Notes: generated from the letters alone by a model not told the origin. DNA of 64,000 nucleotides from Lachnospiraceae bacterium (GCA_910575105.1 CAJTDK010000011.1:62001-126000), one strand, 5' to 3'; numbered from the stretch's first letter, positions 39,246-48,973 are shown. Made by a program: numbers and translations.

Positions 39246-41924
39246 TTATATTTCTCCTGCTCTTCCCTCGATCTGCCAGATATACCACTCTGTAAGTATC
39301 CATACCATAACGCCCAATGCCGCCAGCTCACCGGCCCCGAAGGGAAGAAGCTTTGCCATCATGATTTTTATATCCTCCGTTCCGTAAAGCCTTGCGTGGA
39401 AGGTTGCAAGCACTGCCGGCACACTCACCGCCGCAGATATCACCAGCGCCAGGACATAATAGATTCCCATCTCCCACCGCAAGAGCCGCTTTCTCTCCTT
39501 CTGGCGCATCCCCATGCAGTATAAAAACTGTGCCCGCCGGATGTTCATTTCCTTTTCCGTCATCATTTTAATACCAAGAAGCAGCACCCCGGCCGCGAAA
39601 AAGATAAAGATCAAAAGCTTCCCCATCGTCTCCTGCATATTTAACTCTGTATCCATCTGAAGCCTCGCATCCGTTTTCAGATAATAGCTTTTTACCTTCG
39701 CGTCGTACTCCTCATCCTTCTTATGCCGTTCCTGAAACGCATCAAACTCCGGCTGCAATTCTTCAAGCGTCTTCTGGTCAGCCCGCACCGTGACCAGCTT
39801 CGTCGGCCCCTGGTAGAGAAGCTCTGCAAAGTCTGACAGCTCCTCCCCTCTCAGTACATTTCCGGTAAAGGGATCAGTCACCTTCCATATATCCTTCGCC
39901 TTTTCAAAGTAAGCGTCGGAAAAGACTACCAGGTTCTCCCGCTCCCCCTGGCAGAAATCACCGATAAGGCAGGCCGTCTCCTCCCCCACGATCCGCCTTC
40001 TGGAAAAGGAGCTCTGCTGGGAAAATTGATCCACATACACGCACACCGGACCTGTATAAAGGTAAGGTGTAGAGCGGAGCGATTTGTAATCGACGGGCCT
40101 TGCTTTCGTGCCCTTGCTCTGCTGATGGACGATGTAGACGGTCTCCCCGTCCGCATCCAGCTCCAGCGGTTTTTCCTTATACTCTGGATCCAGTACTCTT
40201 TTTAAGGCATGGTATGCGGATTCCGGGATACCGATATTCTGACTCCGGACCGAAGCTGACTCCCTGGTCTCTGCCGTCTCCGTAGCATCTGTACCCGACA
40301 CCCGGAACATGGGATAAGCTGCTGCATACACCCCTTCCATCCCCTTCATCTTCTCAAGCAGTTCCTCGTCCTGCTCATCCTCCGCACTGGCGCAGAGCAC
40401 CAGATCGTAAGGGAACAGGCTGTCTCGGTCCTTTACCAGATGGACGCTGAATATCTGGACAGAGAACACCGCAAGGATGCAGACCTGCAGCACACACAGG
40501 CCGAAGATGTACCACACCGCGCTCCGGGATCTGTGGTAAAAAGGCTGCTGCCTTAAAAGCTTCAAAAGGGCACTCGCCTTCCTTCTCTTGTACAGAAGAT
40601 AACCGGCCATCCCAAACCGCAGCACAAGATATATTCCCAAAAAGCAGCCGCCTAAAAGCTGGATATTTTCAAAATTCCCGTTCTCCCTGTACCAGAACAG
40701 CATAAGCACAGTCAATCCCGCTCCCGCCGACACAAACGCCAGATGGAACTTTCCCGGCATCCATTCCTTCAGCATCTGCAGCTTTGTAGAACTGCCCATA
40801 CGAAAACCCACGAACAGATCATGAGTCACAAAAAATGTAACCAGATAGAGCACCAGCATGACGGCCGCCGCTTTCAGCAAAAGAACCGGCGACAAAAATC
40901 CGCCCTCCACGCCGCTTAAGTTCTTCTGGAATGCCCGGATGATCAATATTCCTCCCACACCGCCAAGGACAAGGGAGAGCAGCGCACCCAGGCCAAGCTC
41001 AAGCCCCATCGTCAGATACATGGTTTTCTTTCGGATCCCCAGCGTCATGAACACGCCGTACTCCGGAATCCGCTTGCGAAGGTAATACAACAGCAGCAAG
41101 ACGAGCATAAACAGCCCTACCGCCCCAAGCTCAAGAATGCTGCGCAGAAGAATCCTCCCCGCCCCGGAAGGGTAGCCAAGCTTCATGCTCTTATCCCCCG
41201 CCGATGTAAGCTTCTGCAGACCAAATCCTGACAGCACGAAGGCAAATACCAGGGCATTGCACAAAAGCAGCACTGCGTAATCCTTCAAGTTCAGCCGGAA
41301 ATTTTTCCAGACTGCCTGCCAGAATAGCTTACTGTACCGCCCGGGGAATTCAAGCCGTCTTCTGCGCTCTGCTTTTCTTCTTTTCTCCTTCTCTTGGTAC
41401 TCATCTTTCTCCCTGACCGTCACATCCCAGTTTTCGATTATCTTCCGCCCGATAAATTCTATCCCCGTAAGCACCAGAAGTATCCCGACATACAATACCC
41501 CTTCCGCGTAATTGCCGCAGAAGCTGATCAGCATATAAGGCGTCACTCCAGCGTACAGCACTGCTACGGCTATCAGGAGCGCGCCCAGGTTCAGATACCA
41601 GTCCCTCCCGATCAGTACCGTCACCAGATAAAAGACGCTTAAGACTGCCAGCACAAAATACAGCGCCAGATTCACCTTAGCCCCCGCTCCGTATGCCGGG
41701 TCAGGCGTAAGCCCCGCCTGTACAACAAGGGAAGCGATACCGTCCCTTTTCATCTGCAGGGCAAAGGCCCAAAGCGAATACCGCTTATCCCCGATCAGCA
41801 TCCACGGGCAGCATAAGCACCCGCAGATAAGCACGTACATCACCACAGAAAACACCCGCTGCACCCGCGCAAGACGGCCATTTTCCTCGCCATGCTTACT
41901 TCTTCTTTTCATACCTTCCACCAT
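39246..41924 (-). CDS. FtsX-like ABC transporter permease
   Basis: The 892-residue protein has eleven or so membrane helices. Two FtsX-type blocks are seen (LRKRIPEYGVFMTLGIRKKTMYLTMGLELGLGAL, about 285-320, and KMMTEKEMNIRRAQFLYCMGMRQKERKRLLRWEMG near 790-825) with a large extracytoplasmic domain between about 500 and 765. Such permeases usually pair with an ATPase in antimicrobial-peptide sensing or lipoprotein export, but no ATPase gene is adjacent. A possible promoter (TTGGTA-17-TACAGT) lies near 41990-42020 on the minus strand. Start ATG 41924 has a weak ribosome site; the Met 12 nt inside is an alternative. Confidence 0.82.
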   Translation of the reverse strand: MVEGMKRRSKHGEENGRLARVQRVFSVVMYVLICGCLCCPWMLIGDKRYSLWAFALQMKRDGIASLVVQAGLTPDPAYGAGAKVNLALYFVLAVLSVFYLVTVLIGRDWYLNLGALLIAVAVLYAGVTPYMLISFCGNYAEGVLYVGILLVLTGIEFIGRKIIENWDVTVREKDEYQEKEKRRKAERRRRLEFPGRYSKLFWQAVWKNFRLNLKDYAVLLLCNALVFAFVLSGFGLQKLTSAGDKSMKLGYPSGAGRILLRSILELGAVGLFMLVLLLLYYLRKRIPEYGVFMTLGIRKKTMYLTMGLELGLGALLSLVLGGVGGILIIRAFQKNLSGVEGGFLSPVLLLKAAAVMLVLYLVTFFVTHDLFVGFRMGSSTKLQMLKEWMPGKFHLAFVSAGAGLTVLMLFWYRENGNFENIQLLGGCFLGIYLVLRFGMAGYLLYKRRKASALLKLLRQQPFYHRSRSAVWYIFGLCVLQVCILAVFSVQIFSVHLVKDRDSLFPYDLVLCASAEDEQDEELLEKMKGMEGVYAAAYPMFRVSGTDATETAETRESASVRSQNIGIPESAYHALKRVLDPEYKEKPLELDADGETVYIVHQQSKGTKARPVDYKSLRSTPYLYTGPVCVYVDQFSQQSSFSRRRIVGEETACLIGDFCQGERENLVVFSDAYFEKAKDIWKVTDPFTGNVLRGEELSDFAELLYQGPTKLVTVRADQKTLEELQPEFDAFQERHKKDEEYDAKVKSYYLKTDARLQMDTELNMQETMGKLLIFIFFAAGVLLLGIKMMTEKEMNIRRAQFLYCMGMRQKERKRLLRWEMGIYYVLALVISAAVSVPAVLATFHARLYGTEDIKIMMAKLLPFGAGELAALGVMVWILTEWYIWQIEGRAGEI

Positions 41925-42238
41925 CTTGACCGTTACGATTCCACTTGCGCAAACCTGTGCGAACAGTAATGGCCAATCCTCTCATCAATATACTGTACAG
42001 TTTAGGCTGCTGTTTACCAACCTCTCAGATACTTTTCTATTTATATGAGTCAGAAAAAGCCATTTTGTTACAATATATTTCGAATTTTTTTATTTTTTGT
42101 ACTTTAGTCTATAAATATCCTGCAGGAAGTGTTATAATTTCCCTATAGAAATGCAACGCTCGCTATACAATATGGCACGCGTGGCACAAAATATATGCCG
42201 ATGCTTTGCAATCGGCAAAATTCAGGAGGTTTTTTATT
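41925..42238. other. Divergent intergenic region before the aminopeptidase
   Basis: AT-rich. Contains the aminopeptidase promoter with the TTGTACTTTAGTCTA motif and a possible FtsX promoter. No coding sequence supported. Confidence 0.5.
42098..42138 (+). promoter_or_regulatory. Promoter for the aminopeptidase, with the TTGTACTTTAGTCTA motif
   Basis: The 15-bp motif (42098-42112) is identical to that before the POT gene. An extended -10 (TGTTATAAT, with TATAAT at 42133-42138) follows 21 nt later. No good -35 box is present, so an activator may be needed. Confidence 0.6.
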
Positions 42239-44026
42239 ATGAATGTAGCCAAAAGAGTTCAGAAACTCCGCTCCCTCATGGCAGAAAAAGGGATCGACGC
42301 ATATGTTGTCCCCACTGCGGATTTCCACCAGAGCGAATATGTAGGGGAACATTTTAAAGCTCGGAAATTCATCACAGGGTTCAGCGGTTCCTACGGGACA
42401 GCCGTGATCACAAAGGATGACGGCTGTCTCTGGACAGACGGTAGGTATTTCTTCCAGGCAGAGAACCAGCTTTCCGGCAGCGGCATCCGCCTGATGAAGA
42501 TGTTCGTGGGCGACACCCCGTCCATCACAGAATATCTGCAGGCAAATATCCCGGAGGGCGGATGCGTCGGCTTTGACGGCCGCGTGCTCTCCATGGGCGA
42601 AGGACAGGAGTACGAGGAAGCGCTGTCTGTAAAGAACATCCGCATCAGCTACTCCGACGACCTGATCGACACCATCTGGGAGGACCGTCCGGCCCTGTCA
42701 AAGAAACCCGCATTCTTCCTGGAAGAGAAATATTCGGGTGAAAGCTCTGCTTCAAAGCTCGCCCGGGTAAGGGCGGCCATGAGAGAACACGGCGCAGACA
42801 CACATATCATCGCGTCTCTGGACGATGTGTGCTGGCTCCTCAACATCCGCGGAGACGACGTGGATTTCTTCCCGCTCCTTCTCTCCTACGCTATCGTAAC
42901 CGAGGAGCGGGTGGAGCTTTACGTGGACGGCACCAAGCTTGACGACAGGATTCACCAGGAGCTTGAGAAAAATAACGTATCCATCCACCCATACAATGAC
43001 ATCTACGAGGACATTAAGAAATTAAGCGCAGACAGTACTGCTATGATCGACCCGATGAAGATGAACTACGCCCTCTACAAGAACATCCCCTGCAGGATCG
43101 TGGAGGCGGCCAACCCGACGATCCTGATGAAGGCCATGAAAAATGACGTGGAGCTTGAGAATGTCCGGGAGGCCCACATCAAGGACGGCATCGCCATCAC
43201 CAAATTCATGCACTGGGTAAAGACCCGCTACGACAAGGAGCCGATCACCGAGTTAAGCTCCGCCGCCAAATTAACGGAGCTTCGCGCGGCACAGGACGGC
43301 TATATCAGCGACAGCTTCGAGCCTCTGTGTGCTTTTGCTGACCATGCGGCCATGATGCACTACTCTCCTTCCGAAGAGTCAGACGTGCAGCTAAAGTCCG
43401 GCGCATTTTTCCTGAATGACACCGGCGGCGGCTATCGCCAGGGCTCCACGGACATCACCAGAACCTTCGTCCTCGGCTCCGTAGACCAGCAGATGAAGAA
43501 ATACTTTACCGCTGTGGTTCGCGCCATGATGCGCCTGTCACGGGCCAGATTCCTCTACGGCTGCTACGGCTACAATCTTGACGTGCTGGCAAGAGGGCCG
43601 ATCTGGGACCTTGACCTTGATTATCAGTGCGGCACCGGACACGGCGTCGGCTACTTAGGCAACATCCACGAGCCGCCTACGGGCTTCCGCTGGTACGTTG
43701 TCCCTAGCAAGAACGAACATCACCAGCTTGAAGAGGGCATGGTGATCACCGACGAGCCGGGCATCTACGAGGACGGCCAGTTCGGCATCCGTATTGAAAA
43801 TGAATTTATCGTGCGTAAAGGTACGAAGAACAAATACGGTCAGTTCATGTATTTTGAAACAGTCACCTTCGCCCCTATCGACCTCGACGGCATCGATCCA
43901 GAGGAGATGAGCCGGGATGAAAGAGAATGGCTGAACAATTATCACAAGGACGTATACGAGAAGATCGGGCCGCATCTGACAGATGAGGAAAGAGAGTGGC
44001 TTAAGGAATATACACGGGCGATCTGA
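42239..44026 (+). CDS. pepP: Aminopeptidase P family (M24B) protease
   Basis: The 595-residue enzyme has an N-terminal creatinase-like domain and a C-terminal M24 pita-bread domain. All five metal ligands are seen: two Asp (LNDTGGGYRQGSTDITRTF), His (CGTGHGVGYLGNIHEPP), and two Glu (DEPGIY and RIENEF). It should remove an N-terminal residue from Xaa-Pro peptides using two Mn ions. The length, about 600, fits the large three-domain aminopeptidase P. AGGAGGT lies 8 bp before the ATG at 42239; an upstream in-frame start at 42206 overlaps that site. Ends at a strong terminator. Confidence 0.93.
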   Translation: MNVAKRVQKLRSLMAEKGIDAYVVPTADFHQSEYVGEHFKARKFITGFSGSYGTAVITKDDGCLWTDGRYFFQAENQLSGSGIRLMKMFVGDTPSITEYLQANIPEGGCVGFDGRVLSMGEGQEYEEALSVKNIRISYSDDLIDTIWEDRPALSKKPAFFLEEKYSGESSASKLARVRAAMREHGADTHIIASLDDVCWLLNIRGDDVDFFPLLLSYAIVTEERVELYVDGTKLDDRIHQELEKNNVSIHPYNDIYEDIKKLSADSTAMIDPMKMNYALYKNIPCRIVEAANPTILMKAMKNDVELENVREAHIKDGIAITKFMHWVKTRYDKEPITELSSAAKLTELRAAQDGYISDSFEPLCAFADHAAMMHYSPSEESDVQLKSGAFFLNDTGGGYRQGSTDITRTFVLGSVDQQMKKYFTAVVRAMMRLSRARFLYGCYGYNLDVLARGPIWDLDLDYQCGTGHGVGYLGNIHEPPTGFRWYVVPSKNEHHQLEEGMVITDEPGIYEDGQFGIRIENEFIVRKGTKNKYGQFMYFETVTFAPIDLDGIDPEEMSRDEREWLNNYHKDVYEKIGPHLTDEEREWLKEYTRAI

Positions 44027-44092
44027 TCCCTGCCGGGAAAAGGTATATTTCAAAGGATACCATTCCGTTTTGCTTTAGGATGATAGCATTAC

Positions 44093-44129
44093 GCGGGCTG
44101 CCTTAAGGATGCTTGGGGCAGCCCGTTTT
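44093..44129 (+). terminator. Terminator after the aminopeptidase
   Basis: A 9-bp GC-rich stem (CGGGCTGCC with GGCAGCCCG) is followed by TTTTGATTTT. Confidence 0.85.
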
Positions 44130-44267
44130 GATTTTGCAAAATCCATATAGTGCTCCACCCGGCCGTATACTGGCTGAATTCCTCTGGATTTATTGAAAGC
44201 CGCTCGAACCGGGCATTGATCTAAATGATAACATGACACAGAAAGCAAATATGGCTTTCCCTGATCT

Positions 44268-45932
44268 TCAGCGAATCCCCTGAATCTCCAGCCCATTTTG
44301 GCCGCTGACGATAAATCCCACATCGCCGGTGCTGTTTCCCGCCGCAAGCTGTCCGTTATAATCCTCCGACGAAATATGCAGCGAATCACCTTCTGCTGAA
44401 TATTTCCCGTTCCAACCATCCGAAAAGATGATGTCAGTATTAAATGCCACGTCCAAAGACCAGTCCCGGCACATCTGTCCCGAACTGTTTTTTACCGTCA
44501 GCACGTACTGGTAAAATTGTCTGCCGCCGGACTCCCAACTGCTGGACAATGCAGCCGTGACCTCCAGCCCGCCGCTCTTTCCTGAACAAACTACTGTCCC
44601 ATCGCCGCTCCCGCCATTTCCCTGCGGCGCATCTGACGAACTGCCGTTTGTGCTTCCTCCGCCGGAAATCCCTGACAGGTCCGCACTTTCGCTTCCTCTA
44701 CCGGAGTCCCCGTCTGCGCCGCCAGTCCCGGCATTCCCCTGCGGCGCACCCGCCGCCTGGCCGGCATTTCTCATCAATATCCTCCGCAGCCATCTCCCGG
44801 AGTCACTTAAGTCATCCTCTGAAAACCCCGACACCTTATCTACCGCACTTTGGATAATGGCAGAAGTCTCAGCCTTATTGGACAGATTCCACGCCACGTA
44901 GCTTACCTTGTATTGATCCATAAGCTGTACCCATGCCTTGGCCTGCACCTTGTCGATCCCGCCGTTTCCGCTGGCGTCGCAGATGCCGTACTCCGAGACG
45001 AATACCGGAAGCCCTGCATCAATGGCCTTCGCCATGTCATTTCGCAAAGCGCCTGTATGGGTTGCCGCGTAAAAATGCAGCGTGTACATCACATTACCGT
45101 ATCCGGCGACAGGATCCGCCGCAGCCTGCTCCACCTTCTGGGACCAGTTAGGCGTGCCCACCAGAATCACCGCCTCCGGGGCATTGGCTCGGATGACCGG
45201 GATGACCTCATCGGCGTAGGACTTGATCTCGCCCCAGGATGTCCCGCCGTTTGGCTCATTGCAGATCTCGTAGAGCACATGGTCATAATCTGCCAGTTCC
45301 TCAGACATCTCCGCGAAAAAGGAAATCGCCTCTTCCTTATACTGATTGGGGTTATTATCCGATAAAATGTGCCAGTCAACGATGACGTACAGATCCTGAT
45401 CCGCCGCACACTTAACTCCCTTTTTCACAAGCTCCTTTAAGCTCTCCTTGTCGCCGTCCGTACAGTAGCCGCCTGACTCTGCCGTGTACATGGCAAGGCG
45501 GATGACATTGGCTCCCCAGTCGTTCCTGAGCTCCCTGAAAAGCTCCTCATTGACATACTGTGGGAACCATGCAAGACCATGGGTGCTGACGCCCCTTAGC
45601 TGCACCGCATTTCCATATTGGTCCACAAGCTGGGAACCCTTGACGGAAAGCCTGCCGCAGACAGAGGGCGACACAGCCGTCCGGCCTGCAAAAGACGCAG
45701 CTTCCGTCTCCGCGCCGTCTTCTTCCCCTTTGTTCACTTCCTGCCCGTATCCGGCACTTTCATCCAGCACACGGTCACCTGCATCTGGGATACCCTCTGT
45801 CTCTTCCCCTACTCCTTTCACGCTCCCCGCCTGCTCCTGCCCGCCGTCTTTCCCGCAGGCAGAAAACGTAAGAACAACGCTGAAAAATATGCAGGTAAAA
45901 ACCGTCATCCATTTTTTCCTGTCAGTACCCAT
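44268..45932 (-). CDS. GH5 endoglucanase lipoprotein with CBM2
   Basis: The 554-residue protein has a lipoprotein signal (LTFSAC, Cys26), an acidic spacer, a GH5 (subfamily 2-like) catalytic domain (about 93-375) with acid/base Glu226 (ICNEPNG) and nucleophile Glu314 (VSEYG), a Gly/Ser/Asp-rich linker (about 395-450) and a C-terminal CBM2-type beta domain (about 452-554, with DWSLDVAFNTDIIFSDGWNGKY). It should hydrolyse beta-1,4-glucan at the cell surface and bind polysaccharide. It is on the minus strand, convergent with the aminopeptidase. No other cellulase gene is in the window. Confidence 0.93.
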   Translation of the reverse strand: MGTDRKKWMTVFTCIFFSVVLTFSACGKDGGQEQAGSVKGVGEETEGIPDAGDRVLDESAGYGQEVNKGEEDGAETEAASFAGRTAVSPSVCGRLSVKGSQLVDQYGNAVQLRGVSTHGLAWFPQYVNEELFRELRNDWGANVIRLAMYTAESGGYCTDGDKESLKELVKKGVKCAADQDLYVIVDWHILSDNNPNQYKEEAISFFAEMSEELADYDHVLYEICNEPNGGTSWGEIKSYADEVIPVIRANAPEAVILVGTPNWSQKVEQAAADPVAGYGNVMYTLHFYAATHTGALRNDMAKAIDAGLPVFVSEYGICDASGNGGIDKVQAKAWVQLMDQYKVSYVAWNLSNKAETSAIIQSAVDKVSGFSEDDLSDSGRWLRRILMRNAGQAAGAPQGNAGTGGADGDSGRGSESADLSGISGGGSTNGSSSDAPQGNGGSGDGTVVCSGKSGGLEVTAALSSSWESGGRQFYQYVLTVKNSSGQMCRDWSLDVAFNTDIIFSDGWNGKYSAEGDSLHISSEDYNGQLAAGNSTGDVGFIVSGQNGLEIQGIR

Positions 45933-46133
45933 ATCTCTTTCCTTTCCCGGCCGCAGCCATGAAGATCACGGCTTAATCTGTTCACCGTTTCCTGCTCTCC
46001 TATCCCTCTTCCTTTACCTTCGGATACCCGCTGCACAAAATCATGGCTCATAACAAGCTCCAGCTCATGGCGCATCTTTACAAACCCACAAATATCTTCT
46101 TTTCCCCTCTTTCGTTCAAAAGAGCAGTACGGC

Positions 46134-46161
46134 AAAAACTGACAGTTCTCACTGTCAGTTT
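46134..46161 (-). terminator. Terminator after the amidohydrolase
   Basis: An 10-bp stem (AAACTGACAG with CTGTCAGTTT, loop of 6) is followed on the minus strand by TTGCC, so the T-run is short. Confidence 0.6.
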
Positions 46162-46190
46162 CTATATGCTCACCAAAACAGTAATGCAGC

Positions 46191-47429
46191 CTACATAAAC
46201 ATATTCCTGGTCCCCACATACCGGATTCCATCCTCAAACACGCGCTTTCCGTCCATGGTCACCAGCTTCACCTCGTTCAGGCACCTGATATCCCTACTCA
46301 GGTCACCGCCCACTACCAGAATATCCGCATCCAGCCCTTCCTTGATCAGCCCTCTTTCCTCCTCCACGCCAAGAACCTTCGCCGGATTGGAAGTTGCCGT
46401 CTGGATAGCCTGCACCGGGGTGAGCCCGTACTCTACCATATACTCAAGCTCCCTGGGAAGCGGCAAGAACGGCGACTGATACATCACCATATCCGTCCCG
46501 GCGATAACCGTCACGCCTGTATCGTAAAATGCCTTGAAATTATCCCGGTACGCCTTATACGCCGGCTCAAAGTACTGGTAATCCTTGAGTTCCTTCTGCA
46601 TCACCGGATCGCCTGCCGGCGCGCCTGCATGCTTTTCCATATTTTCCCTGCAGATGTCGTAAAGCAGCGTGTATGCCATAATCGTCGGCGTCCAGGCGAT
46701 ACCCTTCTGCGCCATCTGCCTGGCATGGTCAACGGTCATAAAGGTGGCGTGCTCAATCGTATCAAAGCCTGCGTCAATGCACATCTGAATGCCCGGATTC
46801 GTCCCTGCGTGTACGCCGCACTTGATCCCTCTCCTGTGGCATTCGTCAACCGCCGCGTCAAGCTCCTCCTGGGTAAACTCCGGGATATGTGAGCGGTGCG
46901 TAGTGAGAACCTTCACCCACTCAGCCCCGTCGCGGACCTGCTTTCTGACTTCCTTCCTGACCTCCCAGGGGCCGTCCACCTGCTCGGCCTCCTCCCACGC
47001 ATGTCCGCCGGTCATGCAGATCCCGGCATCCGTGTGGGTAATCTTCGGGATCACCACAAACCCCTTCTCCGCCGCCAGCTTCAGATTCCTGCAGACTCCG
47101 TGGGCAGAGCACATATCCCGCACCGACGTAATCCCCCGCTCAAATGCCGCCTGCGCGTGCTGCAGCGCATAAAGCATGATAAGCTGCGGTCCGTAGTTAA
47201 AGCTGTCAGGCTGGGAATACCAGTAGCCTAAGTGGGCGTGCATGTCGCAAAGCCCCGGCAGTATGGTAGCGTCGCCGTAATCCTTCACCTCTTCCTGCGG
47301 AAACTGGGCAGCCAGCTCCTCCTTTGGGGCAATTCTTTTAATCTTGCCGTCTGCTCCCGTCAAAACGGCTTTGTCCTCAAGGACAGTCCTGCCGTCCCCC
47401 GTCATGAGGTGTTTTGCACAAATGATCAT
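46191..47429 (-). CDS. Amidohydrolase family protein (imidazolonepropionase / Xaa-Pro dipeptidase-like)
   Basis: The 412-residue protein is a TIM-barrel metal hydrolase with LPGLCDMHAHLGYW (the His-x-His metal ligands), VKVLTTHRS, GVHAGT and GTDMVMY (the active-site Asp). The closest characterised members hydrolyse N-acyl or Xaa-Pro/Xaa-Arg dipeptides. A dipeptidase role is likely from the shared promoter motif with the POT and aminopeptidase genes, but the substrate is not proven. TAAGGAGGT lies 6-8 bp before the ATG. Confidence 0.85.
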   Translation of the reverse strand: MIICAKHLMTGDGRTVLEDKAVLTGADGKIKRIAPKEELAAQFPQEEVKDYGDATILPGLCDMHAHLGYWYSQPDSFNYGPQLIMLYALQHAQAAFERGITSVRDMCSAHGVCRNLKLAAEKGFVVIPKITHTDAGICMTGGHAWEEAEQVDGPWEVRKEVRKQVRDGAEWVKVLTTHRSHIPEFTQEELDAAVDECHRRGIKCGVHAGTNPGIQMCIDAGFDTIEHATFMTVDHARQMAQKGIAWTPTIMAYTLLYDICRENMEKHAGAPAGDPVMQKELKDYQYFEPAYKAYRDNFKAFYDTGVTVIAGTDMVMYQSPFLPLPRELEYMVEYGLTPVQAIQTATSNPAKVLGVEEERGLIKEGLDADILVVGGDLSRDIRCLNEVKLVTMDGKRVFEDGIRYVGTRNMFM

Positions 47430-47502
47430 CTTACCGTACCTCCTTAATCCATGTGATCCAAGTTCTAATTCTTCTTAGAACGATCTATGATATCCTGTAG
47501 CT

Positions 47503-47533
47503 ATTATACCACTTTTATTAGACTATGGTACGA
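47503..47533 (-). promoter_or_regulatory. Promoter for the amidohydrolase, with a variant of the TTGTACTTTAGTCTA motif
   Basis: On the minus strand TCGTACCATAGTCTA (47533-47519) matches the motif at 12 of 15 bases. An extended -10 (TGGTATAAT; TATAAT at 47508-47503) follows 10 nt later. Confidence 0.6.
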
Positions 47534-47543
47534 AATTTTAGAA

Positions 47544-48872
47544 TTATTTCCGCCGTTTCTTCATCCACCCGAAAGCAATCACGCACACGACCACCGACAA
47601 AAGCGACCCTCCGGGAGCGGCAAGGCCCATGGGAAAAAGGGTGCCGGGAAACCGCCAGGACGCCAGAAATGCACCGGGAACGCGCACGCACACGATGGAC
47701 AGGACATTATGTAAAAAGGAGATCCCGGACAGGCCGTATGCACAGAAATATCCGCTGAAGCTAAAATGCACGCCTGCGATCATGCAGTCCCATATATATG
47801 ACCGCAGATACTGATTACCCAGCAGGATCACCCCGGCGTCACCGGTAAACAGCCCCACAGCCTGTCTGCCCCAAAACTGCATGGCAACGGATACCAGAAA
47901 TCCGAATCCCGCCGCCATAAGCACGGCATAGCGGAGTGTGGATTCTGCCCGGTCATGCTTGCCCGCACCGATATTCTGCGCAGAGAGAGCGGAAACCGTG
48001 GACAGCATAGTGGACGGCACAAGGAACACCACCCCGATGATCTTTTCCACGATCCCCACAGCGGCCGCATCGTTTAGCCCCCTGCGGTTTGCAATGATCG
48101 TGATCACAATGAATGCAATCTGGATAAACCCATCCTGCACCGCAACAGGGACGCCGATCTTCAGCATCTGCCCCATGGCCCCGGACTTAGGCTTTAAATC
48201 CTCTTTTTCCAGCGAAATTCCCATCTTCTTCTTAAAAATCACTGCAAATGCCACAATGACGCTGACTGTCTGTGACACCACCGTCCCAAGGGCCGCCCCC
48301 GCCGCCCCAAGGTGAAAGACGCCGATAAACAGATAGTCAAGCGTGATATTGACCCCGCAGGCAACTGCGATAAAGTACATCGGACTTCTGGAATCGCCAA
48401 GGCCGCGGAACACCGCGCTGATAATATTGTACGCCGTGATAAAGGGAATCCCCGCAAAACAGACGGCCAAGTAGACCGCCGTCTCCCGCGCCGCCTCCGC
48501 CGGGGTGGACATAGCCGCCACAACAGGCTTTACGAAAACCAGCAATAACACTGTCGCCGCAGCCGATACGCCCATGAACAGCGTGATAGTATTGCCTATG
48601 ACCTGTGATGCCTGCTTAGGCTGCTTTGCCCCCACCGCCTTTCCGACTGTCACCGTAGAGCCCATGGCCAGCCCCACGATCATGACCGTCAGCATATGCA
48701 TGACCTGGCTGCCCACAGACACCGCCGTGATGCTGTCCACCCCATTGAACCGGCCGATAATGAACAGATCCGCCATCCCGTAAAGGGTCTGCAAAAAATA
48801 CGATAACAGATACGGCAGTGAGAAAGAAACAATGTTCTTAAACACACTGCCGGAAGTCAAATCTCTTTCCAT
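47544..48872 (-). CDS. MATE family efflux transporter
   Basis: The 442-residue protein has twelve membrane segments and the usual MATE start (SVFKNIVSFSLPYLLSYFLQTLYGMADLFIIGRFNG) and repeat (VGSQVMHMLTVMIVGLAMGSTVTVGKAVGAKQ). It likely exports drugs or metabolites in exchange for sodium or protons. The ATG at 48872 is chosen because AAAGGAA is about 10 bp before it; the ATG at 48944 has no ribosome site. Its promoter holds a GACATC inverted repeat, so it is probably repressed and inducible. Confidence 0.9.
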   Translation of the reverse strand: MERDLTSGSVFKNIVSFSLPYLLSYFLQTLYGMADLFIIGRFNGVDSITAVSVGSQVMHMLTVMIVGLAMGSTVTVGKAVGAKQPKQASQVIGNTITLFMGVSAAATVLLLVFVKPVVAAMSTPAEAARETAVYLAVCFAGIPFITAYNIISAVFRGLGDSRSPMYFIAVACGVNITLDYLFIGVFHLGAAGAALGTVVSQTVSVIVAFAVIFKKKMGISLEKEDLKPKSGAMGQMLKIGVPVAVQDGFIQIAFIVITIIANRRGLNDAAAVGIVEKIIGVVFLVPSTMLSTVSALSAQNIGAGKHDRAESTLRYAVLMAAGFGFLVSVAMQFWGRQAVGLFTGDAGVILLGNQYLRSYIWDCMIAGVHFSFSGYFCAYGLSGISFLHNVLSIVCVRVPGAFLASWRFPGTLFPMGLAAPGGSLLSVVVCVIAFGWMKKRRK

Positions 48873-48973
48873 AAATCTATAATTCCTTTCCGTCTCCGGC
48901 GCTTTCTCTGCCTGTTTGCAAAGACTCTCTTTATCCCCCGGCATATAAAAACCGCCAAAACATTCCGGGATAT

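Noticed and set aside
44075-44419. Minus-strand frame at the end of the glucanase gene
   Set aside because: It overlaps the glucanase C-terminus in another frame and contains the aminopeptidase terminator.
45905-46237. Minus-strand frame of 110 residues between the glucanase and amidohydrolase
   Set aside because: It overlaps the ends of both genes and contains a terminator; there is no ribosome site.
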